A stretch of 64,000 nt of DNA from Nitrospirillum sp034653355 (GTDB taxonomy: Bacteria; Pseudomonadota; Alphaproteobacteria; Azospirillales; Azospirillaceae), in the NCBI RefSeq assembly GCF_034653355.1, contig NZ_JAYEER010000002.1, forward strand, positions 496,001 to 560,000, in the 5' to 3' direction. Position numbers and translations under genes: made by a program. This document shows, in pieces, positions 8,903 to 16,160 of the stretch (its first letter is position 1; every line of letters starts with the position of its first letter). Under the pieces are notes generated by a model. That model saw only the letters and a program-made list of their open reading frames with translations, was not told the origin of the DNA and ran no database searches.

Positions 8903-10504
8903 ATGAACGGCGGCAGTCCGCTGGGGTCCTGGGATGTGGCGATCATCCTGGTGTATGTCGTGGCCATCATCGCCATCGGCCTGGCGGTCAGCCGCCGGCA
9001 GCGCACGGCGTCGGACTATTTCCTGGCCCATAAGTCCAAGACTTGGCCCGTCATCGGCCTGGCCCTGCTGGCGTCCAACATCTCCAGCACCACGCTGATC
9101 GGGTTGGCAGGGGCCGCCTACGACCACGGCATCGCTGTTTTCGACTACGAATGGATGGCCGGCATCGTCCTCGTGTTCTTCTGCATCTTCCTCTTGCCCT
9201 TCCTGTTGAAGACGGGGGTCTACACCACGCCGGAATTCCTGGAACGGCGCTATGACCGGCGCTCGCGCCTGCTGTTCTCAGGTCTTACTCTGTTCCTGAA
9301 CATCGCTGTGGACACCGCCGGCACCCTGTACGGCGGGGCGTTGATGTTCCAGCTGGCCTTCCCGGCCGTGCCCATGGGCGTCATCGTCCTGCTGCTGGCG
9401 CTGGGTGCCGGCATCTACACCACGGCCGGCGGCTTGGCGGCGGTCATGGTGACGGAAACCATCCAGGCGGTGCTGCTGCTGACCGCTGCCGCCGTCATCG
9501 CCGTCATGGCCTTCAGCCAGGCCGGCGGCTGGGACACGGTGATGGCCGCCACCAAGCCGGAGATGTTGAGCCTTATCCGCCCGGCCGGCGACCCGGTACT
9601 ACCCTGGACAGGCCTGGTCACCGGTGTGCCGCTCATCGGATTTTATTTCTGGTGCACCAACCAGTTCATGGTGCAGCGCGTGCTGTCGGCCAAGAGCATC
9701 GACCACGGCCGCTGGGGCTGCCTGTTCGCCGGCCTGCTGAAACTACCGGTGCTGTTCCTGATGGTGCTGCCCGGCACCGCCGCCCTGCTGCTGTTCCCCG
9801 GCCTACCGCGTGGCGACCTGGTCTACCCCTCGCTGGTGTTCAAGTTGCTGCCGGCTGGCGTGGTCGGCCTGGTGGTGGCGGGCTTCCTGGCGGCCATCAT
9901 GTCGGCCACCGCCTCCACCTTCAATTCCGCCTCCACCCTGGTGACCATGGATTTCGTGCGCCTGCGCTGGCCCCATCTGGGCGAGAAGCGGCTGGTGACG
10001 ACCGGGCGCCTGGCCACCCTGGCCTTCATGGCGCTGGCCGTGCTGTGGGCGCCGCAGATCGCCCGCTTCGGTTCGCTGTGGCAGTACCTCCAGGCCATCC
10101 TGGCCTACGCCGTGCCCCCGGTCGTGGCGCTGTTCCTGGTGGGCCTGTTCTGGGCCCGGGCCAACGCCACGGGGGCCTTCGCCGCCTTTGCCGGTGGGTT
10201 GGCCCTGGGCTTGGGCCTGTTCGTCTACTGCGTGGTGCTGGGCCACGGCGGCCCGCATTTCCTGCTGATGGCGCCCGTGCTGGTGCTGGCCTCCGCCCTC
10301 ATCTTGGTGGTGGTCAGTTTGGCCACGGGTGACGGCAAGCCGGGCACCGGCCAGTCCAAAGAGGGCGCGGCGCTGGTATGGACGCCGGCCGTCTTCCGGG
10401 CGGAGACGGCTACCCTGGCGGGGCAGCCGCTGTGGATGAACTACCGGGTGCTGTCGCTGGGCTTGGTGGGCCTCACCGCGATCCTGGTGTGGTGGTTCCG
10501 CTGA
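8903..10504 (+). CDS. Sodium:solute symporter (SSS/SLC5, SGLT-like)
   Basis: 533-residue inner-membrane protein with about 13-14 hydrophobic segments. SSS features include LALLASNISSTTLIGLAGAAY in the TM2 region, YTTPEFLERRYDRRSR, and the TM8 region FLAAIMSATASTFNSASTL that contains the conserved Na+-site serines. It is inferred to carry sucrose (or a related sugar) from periplasm to cytoplasm with sodium. ATG 8903 follows an excellent AGGGAGGACGGG ribosome-binding site; the same frame is open far upstream, antisense to the receptor gene, which is not coding. In Xanthomonas sux loci this role is filled by a different transporter family. Its 3' end overlaps the convergent LacI gene by 32 bp. 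Confidence 0.9.
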   Translation: MNGGSPLGSWDVAIILVYVVAIIAIGLAVSRRQRTASDYFLAHKSKTWPVIGLALLASNISSTTLIGLAGAAYDHGIAVFDYEWMAGIVLVFFCIFLLPFLLKTGVYTTPEFLERRYDRRSRLLFSGLTLFLNIAVDTAGTLYGGALMFQLAFPAVPMGVIVLLLALGAGIYTTAGGLAAVMVTETIQAVLLLTAAAVIAVMAFSQAGGWDTVMAATKPEMLSLIRPAGDPVLPWTGLVTGVPLIGFYFWCTNQFMVQRVLSAKSIDHGRWGCLFAGLLKLPVLFLMVLPGTAALLLFPGLPRGDLVYPSLVFKLLPAGVVGLVVAGFLAAIMSATASTFNSASTLVTMDFVRLRWPHLGEKRLVTTGRLATLAFMALAVLWAPQIARFGSLWQYLQAILAYAVPPVVALFLVGLFWARANATGAFAAFAGGLALGLGLFVYCVVLGHGGPHFLLMAPVLVLASALILVVVSLATGDGKPGTGQSKEGAALVWTPAVFRAETATLAGQPLWMNYRVLSLGLVGLTAILVWWFR

Positions 10505-11570
10505 GGGCGGCGCCGCAGCTGGCCCGCACCACCAGCTCGGTCGGCAGCATGACCGAGCGGGCGGTGCGGCCGGCAATCTGCGCGAACAGCAGGTCCACCA
10601 GCAGGCGGCCGCCGGTGGCGGTATCCTGGCGCACGGTGGTCAGGGCGGGGTTGTAGAAGGCCGCCATCTGGATGTCGTCATAGCCGACCACGGCCACATC
10701 CTCGGGCACCTTCATGCCCTGGTCCTGCAGGGCGCGGATGGCGCTGATGGCGATGACATCGGAACAGGCGAACACCGCGTCGAAGGACGCGCCGCCACAG
10801 ATCAGGCTGCGCATTGCCGTCAGTGCTGCGGCGCTGGCGAAGCGGGTGGGCACGTCCAGTGCCGGATCGGGTTCGATGCCAGCCGCCGCCAGGGCCGCGA
10901 CATACCCCTCATGGCGCAGGCGGATTTCCGGCACCGTCCGCTGGCCCAGGAACACGATGCGCCGCCGGCCCTGGGCAATCAGATGGGTCACGGCGCGCTC
11001 CGCCCCCGCCCGGTTATCGGATCCCACGGTCACATAGTGCTGGTCGGGCAGTTGGGCGCCCCAGACCACCAGCGGCATGCCACGGGCGGCCAGCCGCTCC
11101 AGCCCCAGGTGGGCGGTGCTCTGGCCGATGGCGATCAGCCCGTCCACCCGCCCGGTGTCGACCAGGTCGGCCATGCCGTTCGTCCGTCCGGGACCGATCT
11201 TGGACAGCAGAAGATCATAGCCGTGGTCGGCAACGGCGTCGGCGATATGGCCCAGCAATTCCAGGAAGAACGGGTCGGAAATGGGCTGGTCATGTTCATG
11301 CAACAGGGGGATGACCACCGCGACGGTGTGGGTTTGCCCCTTGCGCAAACCCTGCGCCCGCGTATCGACCCGGTAGGAGTGGGACTCCACCAGGGCCTGG
11401 ATGCGGGCCCGCGTTTCCTCATTCACCAGCGGGCTGCCGGACAGGGCGCGTGATACGGTCGATTTGGAAACACCGGCCATGCGGGCGATGTCGTCCATCT
11501 TGACAGCGCCCATCTTGGCCCTGGCCTGGCTTTCCTGTGTCGCGGCCGTCGCGGCCGGCTTATCAGCCAT
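10473..11570 (-). CDS. LacI-family transcriptional repressor
   Basis: 365-residue regulator. The helix-turn-helix reads MDDIARMAGVSKSTVSRAL, followed by the hinge region and a periplasmic-binding-protein-like sensor domain (HTVAVVIPLL through VVGYDDIQMAAFYNPALTT). It probably senses sucrose, glucose or a derivative and represses the divergent receptor and transporter promoters through the operators at 8650 and 8806, equivalent to SuxR. ATG 11570 is preceded by AGGATCAGGAC; an in-frame ATG at 11603 has a poorer context. The stop codon lies inside the end of the transporter gene on the other strand. Assignment to the family is certain; the ligand is inferred. Confidence 0.9.
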   Translation of the reverse strand: MADKPAATAATQESQARAKMGAVKMDDIARMAGVSKSTVSRALSGSPLVNEETRARIQALVESHSYRVDTRAQGLRKGQTHTVAVVIPLLHEHDQPISDPFFLELLGHIADAVADHGYDLLLSKIGPGRTNGMADLVDTGRVDGLIAIGQSTAHLGLERLAARGMPLVVWGAQLPDQHYVTVGSDNRAGAERAVTHLIAQGRRRIVFLGQRTVPEIRLRHEGYVAALAAAGIEPDPALDVPTRFASAAALTAMRSLICGGASFDAVFACSDVIAISAIRALQDQGMKVPEDVAVVGYDDIQMAAFYNPALTTVRQDTATGGRLLVDLLFAQIAGRTARSVMLPTELVVRASCGAALSGTTTPGSR

Positions 11571-11630
11571 GTCCTGATCCTGACAATTCAACCAACGGAC
11601 CATACAACAGCGGGTCTGGATTGCCGACGG

Positions 11631-12551
11631 TCACGGCGCGTCCCAACCCAGGGCCAAGGCTCCGGCGAGGCCTGAGCCGGTATCCAGGCCGGGGGGGACG
11701 ATGAAACCGGTCAGGCCGTCGGCCAGGGCGGGATGGTCGATGTAGCCGCCGATATGGTGTTCTGCGTGGTGGCGCACCTTGTCCAGCAGGCCGGGGCGTC
11801 CACCCACGCCGCCGCCGATGACGATGCGCTGGGGTGACAGGGCGAACAGCAGGTTGGCCGCCATCTGGCCCAGGTAGTCGCCCACCAGGTCCCAGACGGG
11901 GTGGTCGTCGGCCAGCTCCGTGGCCGGCCGGCCCACGCGCGCCTCGATGGCCGGGCCGCAGGCCAGTCCCTCCAGGCAATCGCCGTGATAAGGGCAATGG
12001 CCAGCATAGGGGTCGCGCGCCGGATCGCGGCGCACCAGCAGGTGGCCGCCCTCGGGATGCACCAGGCCGTGCTGCGGCCGGCCACCGACCACCACGCCCA
12101 CGCCGATGCCCGTGCCCACGGTCACGTAGACATGGCTGTCCAGGCCCTGAGCGGCACCCCAGCGGCCCTCGCCCAGGGCGGCGCCGTTGACGTCGGTGTC
12201 GATGGCGACGGGGACGCCCCCCTCCTTCAAGTGTCCAAGCGCGTTGGCCAGGTGATCGCGCACCGGCGCGCCGGCCCAGCCCGGCTTGGGCGTGCGGGTG
12301 ATGCTGCCGTACTCCGGGCGGTGGGGATCGAGTTGCAAGGGCCCGAAGCTGGCGACGCCGACGGCGTCCAGCCCGCCCATGCGGCCGGCCAGGTCGCGCA
12401 AGGCCACCACGCACCGCGCCAGCGTCTCCTCCGGCGTGGTGGTCGGGATGCGGATGGTGTCGATGGATCGCGGTCGCGTGGCGCCGTCCATGACGGCCGC
12501 GCCCACGATGGCCTTGGTGCCGCCCAGTTCCACCGCCCCAATGCGCTTCAT
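11631..12551 (-). CDS. ROK-family fructokinase, copy B
   Basis: 306-residue near-identical copy of the kinase at 3229-4149, with the same ELGGTK, catalytic Asp and H/C/H/C zinc cluster intact, so both copies look functional. It has its own ribosome-binding site (GGGAGGGTGGGGC before ATG 12551), unlike copy A, which is coupled to amylosucrase. It lies upstream of the LacI gene with 60 bp between them and may be cotranscribed with it. The abrupt end of identity at both gene ends points to recent duplication or gene conversion of the coding sequence alone. Confidence 0.92.
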   Translation of the reverse strand: MKRIGAVELGGTKAIVGAAVMDGATRPRSIDTIRIPTTTPEETLARCVVALRDLAGRMGGLDAVGVASFGPLQLDPHRPEYGSITRTPKPGWAGAPVRDHLANALGHLKEGGVPVAIDTDVNGAALGEGRWGAAQGLDSHVYVTVGTGIGVGVVVGGRPQHGLVHPEGGHLLVRRDPARDPYAGHCPYHGDCLEGLACGPAIEARVGRPATELADDHPVWDLVGDYLGQMAANLLFALSPQRIVIGGGVGGRPGLLDKVRHHAEHHIGGYIDHPALADGLTGFIVPPGLDTGSGLAGALALGWDAP

Positions 12552-12629
12552 GCCCCACCCTCCCACGTTTGAGGCGGGCATCCTGCCAAGGGCGGGGCTG
12601 TCTGACAACGTTGGCGGTCACGAAACCGA

Positions 12630-13070
12630 TCACGCGACCAGCAATTGCTGGATGTCTGGCACCGGCAGGTTGGTCAGGTCCTTGGGAATTTCCGCGACGA
12701 TGATCTCCCGCGTCGCCGGGGTCAAATGTTTGCGTAGGATGCCCAAGGCCCGCGGTGGCGCCGCCAGGACCATGCGGCCGACCGTGCCGGTCTGCACCAT
12801 GCCGTCCAGGTGCTGGGCCACATGGGCCAGGAATTCCGCCTCGGCCTGGTCCTGCCAATCGGTCTCCTCCGTGGCGCTGCGCACCGTGCCCATGCCGAAG
12901 CGGCCCGGCTGGTCCGTGCCCAATTCCCGGGTGGGTGTGGTCGGGCGCACCTCCGTGTGCTGGACCGTCAGTTTCAAGGCCTGGGCGTCGCCATCGTTGC
13001 GCAGGACCAGCATCTTGGCGCCGTCGCACGTCACGATCCAGCTGTGCCGGGCAATCACAATACCGTCCAT
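12630..13070 (-). CDS. Host attachment / baeRF-family protein
   Basis: 146 residues. The pattern RHSWIVTCDGAKMLVLRN, TRELGTDQPGRFGMGTVRSA, EFLAHVAQHLD, GRMVLAAPPRALGILRKHL and EIPKDLTNLPVPDIQQ matches the 'host attachment protein' family (Pfam Host_attach), a small release-factor/Pelota-like fold common in plant-associated alpha- and betaproteobacteria. Its biochemical role is not established. ATG 13070 has GGAGGGACAAGGTC in front; an in-frame upstream ATG at 13217 would add unrelated residues. It has no obvious operon partner. Confidence 0.75.
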   Translation of the reverse strand: MDGIVIARHSWIVTCDGAKMLVLRNDGDAQALKLTVQHTEVRPTTPTRELGTDQPGRFGMGTVRSATEETDWQDQAEAEFLAHVAQHLDGMVQTGTVGRMVLAAPPRALGILRKHLTPATREIIVAEIPKDLTNLPVPDIQQLLVA

Positions 13071-13100
13071 GACCTTGTCCCTCCCAGTCAGTGCTCGTTT

Positions 13101-13122
13101 GCCGCCCGCCGTCGCGGGCGGC
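13101..13122. other. GC-rich hairpin in the leader region of the host-attachment gene
   Basis: GCCGCCCG-CCGTCG-CGGGCGGC forms a perfect 8-bp stem 31 bp upstream of the gene at 12630-13070. No U-tract on either side, so it is not a classical terminator. Role unknown. The rest of 13071-13356 shows no gene. Confidence 0.4.
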
Positions 13123-13356
13123 GCCTCCCAGGGGAACGGTGAGCCATGGCGAAGGTTCCGCGACACCTGGTAGGAATGAAGCGGGCCAGCACCGTGCCAT
13201 TCGGCGTCCCGGCTCATCGGCCGGCGGAATCGACGACGCCCGCGACAGCGGGGAAAATTTTTCGCCGAGCCTCAAGAGGTTGGGATTCCGCTTGTCTCCA
13301 GGGCCGTCCCCGCGCCAGTCTGAGGGTGGGAGAGCCGCCAGGCCGAGAAGGGAACC

Positions 13357-13935
13357 ATGACCGTCGCGTCCAACGACCGCCGTTTCCTGTTCCTGCTGAC
13401 CGGCGCCCGCCCGGACGGCAACAGCGAGACCCTGGCCCGCCGCGCCGCCGCGCGGTTGCCGGACCATATCCGGCAGGAGTGGATCAGCCTGGCCGACCAT
13501 CCCCTGCCGACCTTCGTCGACGTGCGCCACAGCGGTGATGGCACCTACCCGCCGCCCGAGGGCGCGGGAGCGGTGCTGCTGCGGGCGACGCTGGCCGCCA
13601 CCGATCTGGTGTTCGTGGCGCCGCTCTATTGGTACGGCCTGCCGTCCGCCGCCAAACTGTACCTGGATCATTGGAGCGGGTGGATGCGCGTGCCGGGGCT
13701 GGAGTTTCGGGCCCGCATGGCGGCGAAGACGTTTTGGGCCGTCACCGCCATCAGTGATGAGGACGCGGCGGTGGCCGGCCCGCTGTTCGATGGCCTGATC
13801 CGCACGGCGAACTATATGAAGGCGCGATGGGGCGGGGCCCTGCACGGCTACGGCATCCGGCCGGGAGATGTGCTGTCCGACCACGTGGCTTTGGCCCGCG
13901 CTGATCATTTCTTTACCGGAACGGATGGTCGCTGA
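13357..13935 (+). CDS. Flavodoxin-like NAD(P)H-dependent FMN reductase family protein
   Basis: 192-residue cytoplasmic protein of the flavodoxin-like fold: FLFLLTGARPDGNSETLARRAAA is the FMN phosphate-binding loop, LVFVAPLYWYGLPSAAKLYLDHW is the characteristic second motif of NAD(P)H dehydrogenase/flavodoxin family proteins, and the C-terminal half has GPLFDGLIRTANYMK. The substrate is unknown; quinone or other small electrophile reduction is plausible. Its TGA overlaps the next ATG by one base (TGATG), so translation of the following chorismate mutase gene is likely coupled. Confidence 0.75.
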   Translation: MTVASNDRRFLFLLTGARPDGNSETLARRAAARLPDHIRQEWISLADHPLPTFVDVRHSGDGTYPPPEGAGAVLLRATLAATDLVFVAPLYWYGLPSAAKLYLDHWSGWMRVPGLEFRARMAAKTFWAVTAISDEDAAVAGPLFDGLIRTANYMKARWGGALHGYGIRPGDVLSDHVALARADHFFTGTDGR

Positions 13936-14533
13936 TGGCTCGCCGACGCCTGTTGGCCTATGTCGTCGCTGTGGGCGTGCTCGCTTCGGGCATGCTGTCC
14001 CCCTGGTGGATTCCGCCTGGGCCGCTCCGCCGGCGGATACGGCCGACAGCCTGCGGGCGGTGGTCGAGGCGTCGGCCGACCGGTTGGCGCTGGCCCATCA
14101 GGTGGCCCTGTCGAAATGGGACAGCGGGGCGGCGGTGGAGGATGGCGGACGCGAGGCGGTGGTGATCATGAGCGCCGTGTCCCAGGGCGAAGGCATGGGG
14201 TTGGAACGCATCTGGGTGGCCGGGGTCTTCCGCGCGCAGATCGAGGCCAACAAGCTGGTGCAGTATGGCCTGCTGGCGGACTGGGCCCGGGCCGGGGCGG
14301 CGCCGGACCACGCGGCCGTGGATCTCGTGCGCGACGTGCGTCCCCAACTGGACACGGCGCAGAAGGCGCTGATGGCGGCCCTGCCGGGTGTCGCCCCCCT
14401 GCGTGCCCGCAAGACTTGCCGGGCGGAGGTGGCCGCGGCCGTGAACGACTATCTCTATCGCCGCCAGTTGCCCGCCGGCACGCTGGACGCTATCGCGCTG
14501 GACCGCGCCCTGGCTGGGATATGCGGCGGCTAG
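13935..14533 (+). CDS. aroQ: Secreted chorismate mutase (AroQ-gamma type), frame broken in the signal peptide
   Basis: The mature part (from DSAWA-APPADTADSL) has the AroQ-gamma pattern: RLALAHQVALSKW, DGGREAVVI, GMGLERIWVAGVFRAQIEAN K, VQYGLLADW, and a C-terminal Cys pair. It converts chorismate to prephenate and is periplasmic or exported. The natural start is ATG 13935, joined to the previous stop as TGATG, and begins MARRRLLAYVVAVGVLASGML, a good signal peptide. That frame then leaves the mature frame. One extra C in the run of five C at 13999-14003 would join them as GMLSPLVDSAWA-APPAD, an ideal cleavage site, about 199 residues. As sequenced the mature frame is open from 13868 without a usable signal peptide. 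Either an assembly error or a real lesion. Confidence 0.8.
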
Positions 14534-14645
14534 CCCTGCGTGTGGGGCGCAGGTGGGGTCCGCCCCCGGGGGGATGCGGGCGGAACCGGTCTTGAGACAG
14601 AATGGTTGCCTTATTTCCGGCTTCCCGACCGAAAGCGCCGCCCCC

Positions 14646-15224
14646 ATGAAAGATCGCATCCGCGTGCGTGAAGACCGTGTCCTGTCCAAAGGCTGGTCCG
14701 AGCTGCGCAGCGTCACCTTCGATTATCACCGCCGCGACGGCGACTGGCAGACCATGACGCGCGAGGTCTATGACCGGGGACACGGCGCCGTCATCCTGCC
14801 CTATGATCCGGTGCGCGGCACCGTCCTGCTGGTCCGCCAGTTCCGCTATGCCGCCTATGTCGCCGGCTACACCACCCCGATGATCGAAGCTGTGGCCGGC
14901 CTGCTGGATGATACCTCGCCGGAGGAAACCATCCGCCGCGAGGCGGAGGAGGAGGCCGGCTGCCGCATCGGGGAGGCGCGCAAGGTGTTCGAGGCCTTCA
15001 TGAGCCCCGGCTCGGTCACCGAGCGCCTGACCTTCTTCGTCGCCCCCTACAGCGCCGCCGACCGCATCGGCGCCGGCGGCGGCCTGATGGCGGAGGGCGA
15101 GGACATCGAGGTGCTGGAACCGACCTTGGATGAGGCCCTGGCCATGGTGGCCGACGGCCGCATCGTGGACGCCAAGACCATCATGCTGCTGCAGTACGCC
15201 AAGCTGAACGGACTGGTGGGCTAA
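14646..15224 (+). CDS. nudK: GDP-mannose pyrophosphatase NudK-like NUDIX hydrolase
   Basis: 192 residues, the same length as E. coli NudK. The NUDIX box is complete: GLLDDTSPEETIRREAEEEAGC. Flanking features TREVYDRGHGAVILPYD, VLLVRQFRYAAYVAG and FMSPGSVTERLTFFVAPYS are those of the NudK/ADP-ribose pyrophosphatase branch, with the SPG loop after the box. It hydrolyses nucleotide sugars such as GDP-mannose in the cytoplasm. ATG 14646 is used because the frame upstream (from 14553) lies in the intergenic gap and has no family similarity. It converges on the RES toxin gene, 7 bp away. Confidence 0.82.
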   Translation: MKDRIRVREDRVLSKGWSELRSVTFDYHRRDGDWQTMTREVYDRGHGAVILPYDPVRGTVLLVRQFRYAAYVAGYTTPMIEAVAGLLDDTSPEETIRREAEEEAGCRIGEARKVFEAFMSPGSVTERLTFFVAPYSAADRIGAGGGLMAEGEDIEVLEPTLDEALAMVADGRIVDAKTIMLLQYAKLNGLVG

Positions 15225-15231
15225 CGACCCG

Positions 15232-15729
15232 TCAGCGGGCAAGCCGTTGCTCGTCGTTGATGAGGATCAGCTGGCACGGGGCTGCGGAACCCCATCGCCA
15301 GAGCACCAAGTTCAGGTCCATCGCCCCGGCGCCACGGGCGTAGCTGCGGACCAGCAGGCCGTGGAAGCCTTGTGCGATCAGGCGCCGGGCGAAGGCCTGG
15401 GTGGGGGCCACCCCTGTTTGGCGCATGCGCTCGCGCCAAGCCGGGTCGGCCAGGCCGTCGGTATCCATGCCTTCCGAGGCCAGCGCGGCGGTATCGCGGG
15501 TGTCGAAGACGCTGGCGATGTCTGCGTCATAGGAGACAAGGGTGGTGGGTTGCAGGGCGCCCACCTGGTTGGTCTCCCGCACCGCCGTCATGATGGAGAG
15601 GGAGCAATAGAGCGCCGGTGTGCCCTTGGCGTTGAAGCGGCCACCATGAAGCTCCGCCCCGCGTCCGGACAGCGGCTCCCGGGCATACACCGGATTCAGC
15701 GCACGATAGAGCAGGCCCCGATACTCCAT
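15232..15729 (-). CDS. RES-domain toxin of a RES-Xre toxin-antitoxin module (module 1)
   Basis: 165 residues. RES-domain landmarks are LYRALNPVYAREPLSGRGAE, GGRFNAKGTPALYCS and the conserved Glu in AVRETNQ. Known RES toxins (MbcT, RES of Pseudomonas and Sinorhizobium) deplete cellular NAD+ by phosphorolysis or hydrolysis and are held inactive by the Xre/MbcA partner. The gene follows the antitoxin by 9 bp, the usual order. The ETNQ variant and the C-terminal region differ from the RES protein at 28255-28761, so the two modules are not a recent duplication. Confidence 0.85.
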   Translation of the reverse strand: MEYRGLLYRALNPVYAREPLSGRGAELHGGRFNAKGTPALYCSLSIMTAVRETNQVGALQPTTLVSYDADIASVFDTRDTAALASEGMDTDGLADPAWRERMRQTGVAPTQAFARRLIAQGFHGLLVRSYARGAGAMDLNLVLWRWGSAAPCQLILINDEQRLAR

Positions 15730-15738
15730 AGGCGGGGG

Positions 15739-16089
15739 CTAGGCGTGGATGCCGGCGTCGACGGCGTCGATATAGTCCAGCACATCGTCGGCCCGGCCGT
15801 CGCGCACCAACTGCATCGCCGTTTGACCGGCGAAGCCGGGCAGGGGTTCGGATCGATACCAGGCATAGGCGATCAGGGCCGAGCCGAAACGTGGCTCGAC
15901 CTTGTTGATAACCTCCACCATTTCCCGCAGCCGCCGCTGGGTCTTGGCGGATCGCAGGCGATCTTTGCGCTGGATGGCGTCGCGGCCCAAGCCGGCTGAC
16001 CGGGCGATCTCCTCGCTGGTGGTGCGCAGGCTGTCGGCGATCTTGGCCGGCGCGAACAGGCCGTGTTCCGCGTATTGGGTGAGTGACAC
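15739..16089 (-). CDS. Xre/MbcA/ParS-type antitoxin (module 1)
   Basis: About 116 residues. The N-terminal Xre-like helix-turn-helix (KIADSLRTTSEEIARSAGL) and C-terminal toxin-binding domain (INKVEPRFGSALIAYAWYR, PGFAGQTAMQLVRDGRADDVLDYID) match the RES-partner antitoxin family. I prefer the GTG at 16089 because AGGA sits 8 bp before it and because the promoter predicted at 16123-16151 would make the ATG at 16113 nearly leaderless; starting at 16113 would add 8 residues. It likely represses its own operon by binding the palindrome at 16116-16135. Confidence 0.83.
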   Translation of the reverse strand: MSLTQYAEHGLFAPAKIADSLRTTSEEIARSAGLGRDAIQRKDRLRSAKTQRRLREMVEVINKVEPRFGSALIAYAWYRSEPLPGFAGQTAMQLVRDGRADDVLDYIDAVDAGIHA

Positions 16090-16115
16090 GGCTGCTATCC
16101 TAATAGCCACCATAT

Positions 16116-16151
16116 ATGACGTAATATGGCGTCATTTCTTGCGGCGATCAA
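16116..16151 (-). promoter_or_regulatory. Promoter and operator of RES-Xre module 1
   Basis: On the minus strand TTGATC (16151-16146) and CATATT (16128-16123) are 17 bp apart. The inverted repeat ATGACG-8 nt-CGTCAT at 16116-16135 covers the -10 element and the predicted start of transcription, the right place for autorepression by the antitoxin. Confidence 0.55.
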
Positions 16152-16160
16152 GATTGGCGG

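Noticed and set aside
3229..12551. Composite transposon formed by the two fructokinase copies
   Set aside because: No transposase, terminal inverted repeats or target duplications at the repeat ends; the repeat is exactly a coding sequence.
11563..13908. 781-codon minus-strand open frame across several genes
   Set aside because: It is an out-of-frame reading of fructokinase B and neighbours, Arg/Pro/Gly-rich, with no domain; GC-rich shadow.
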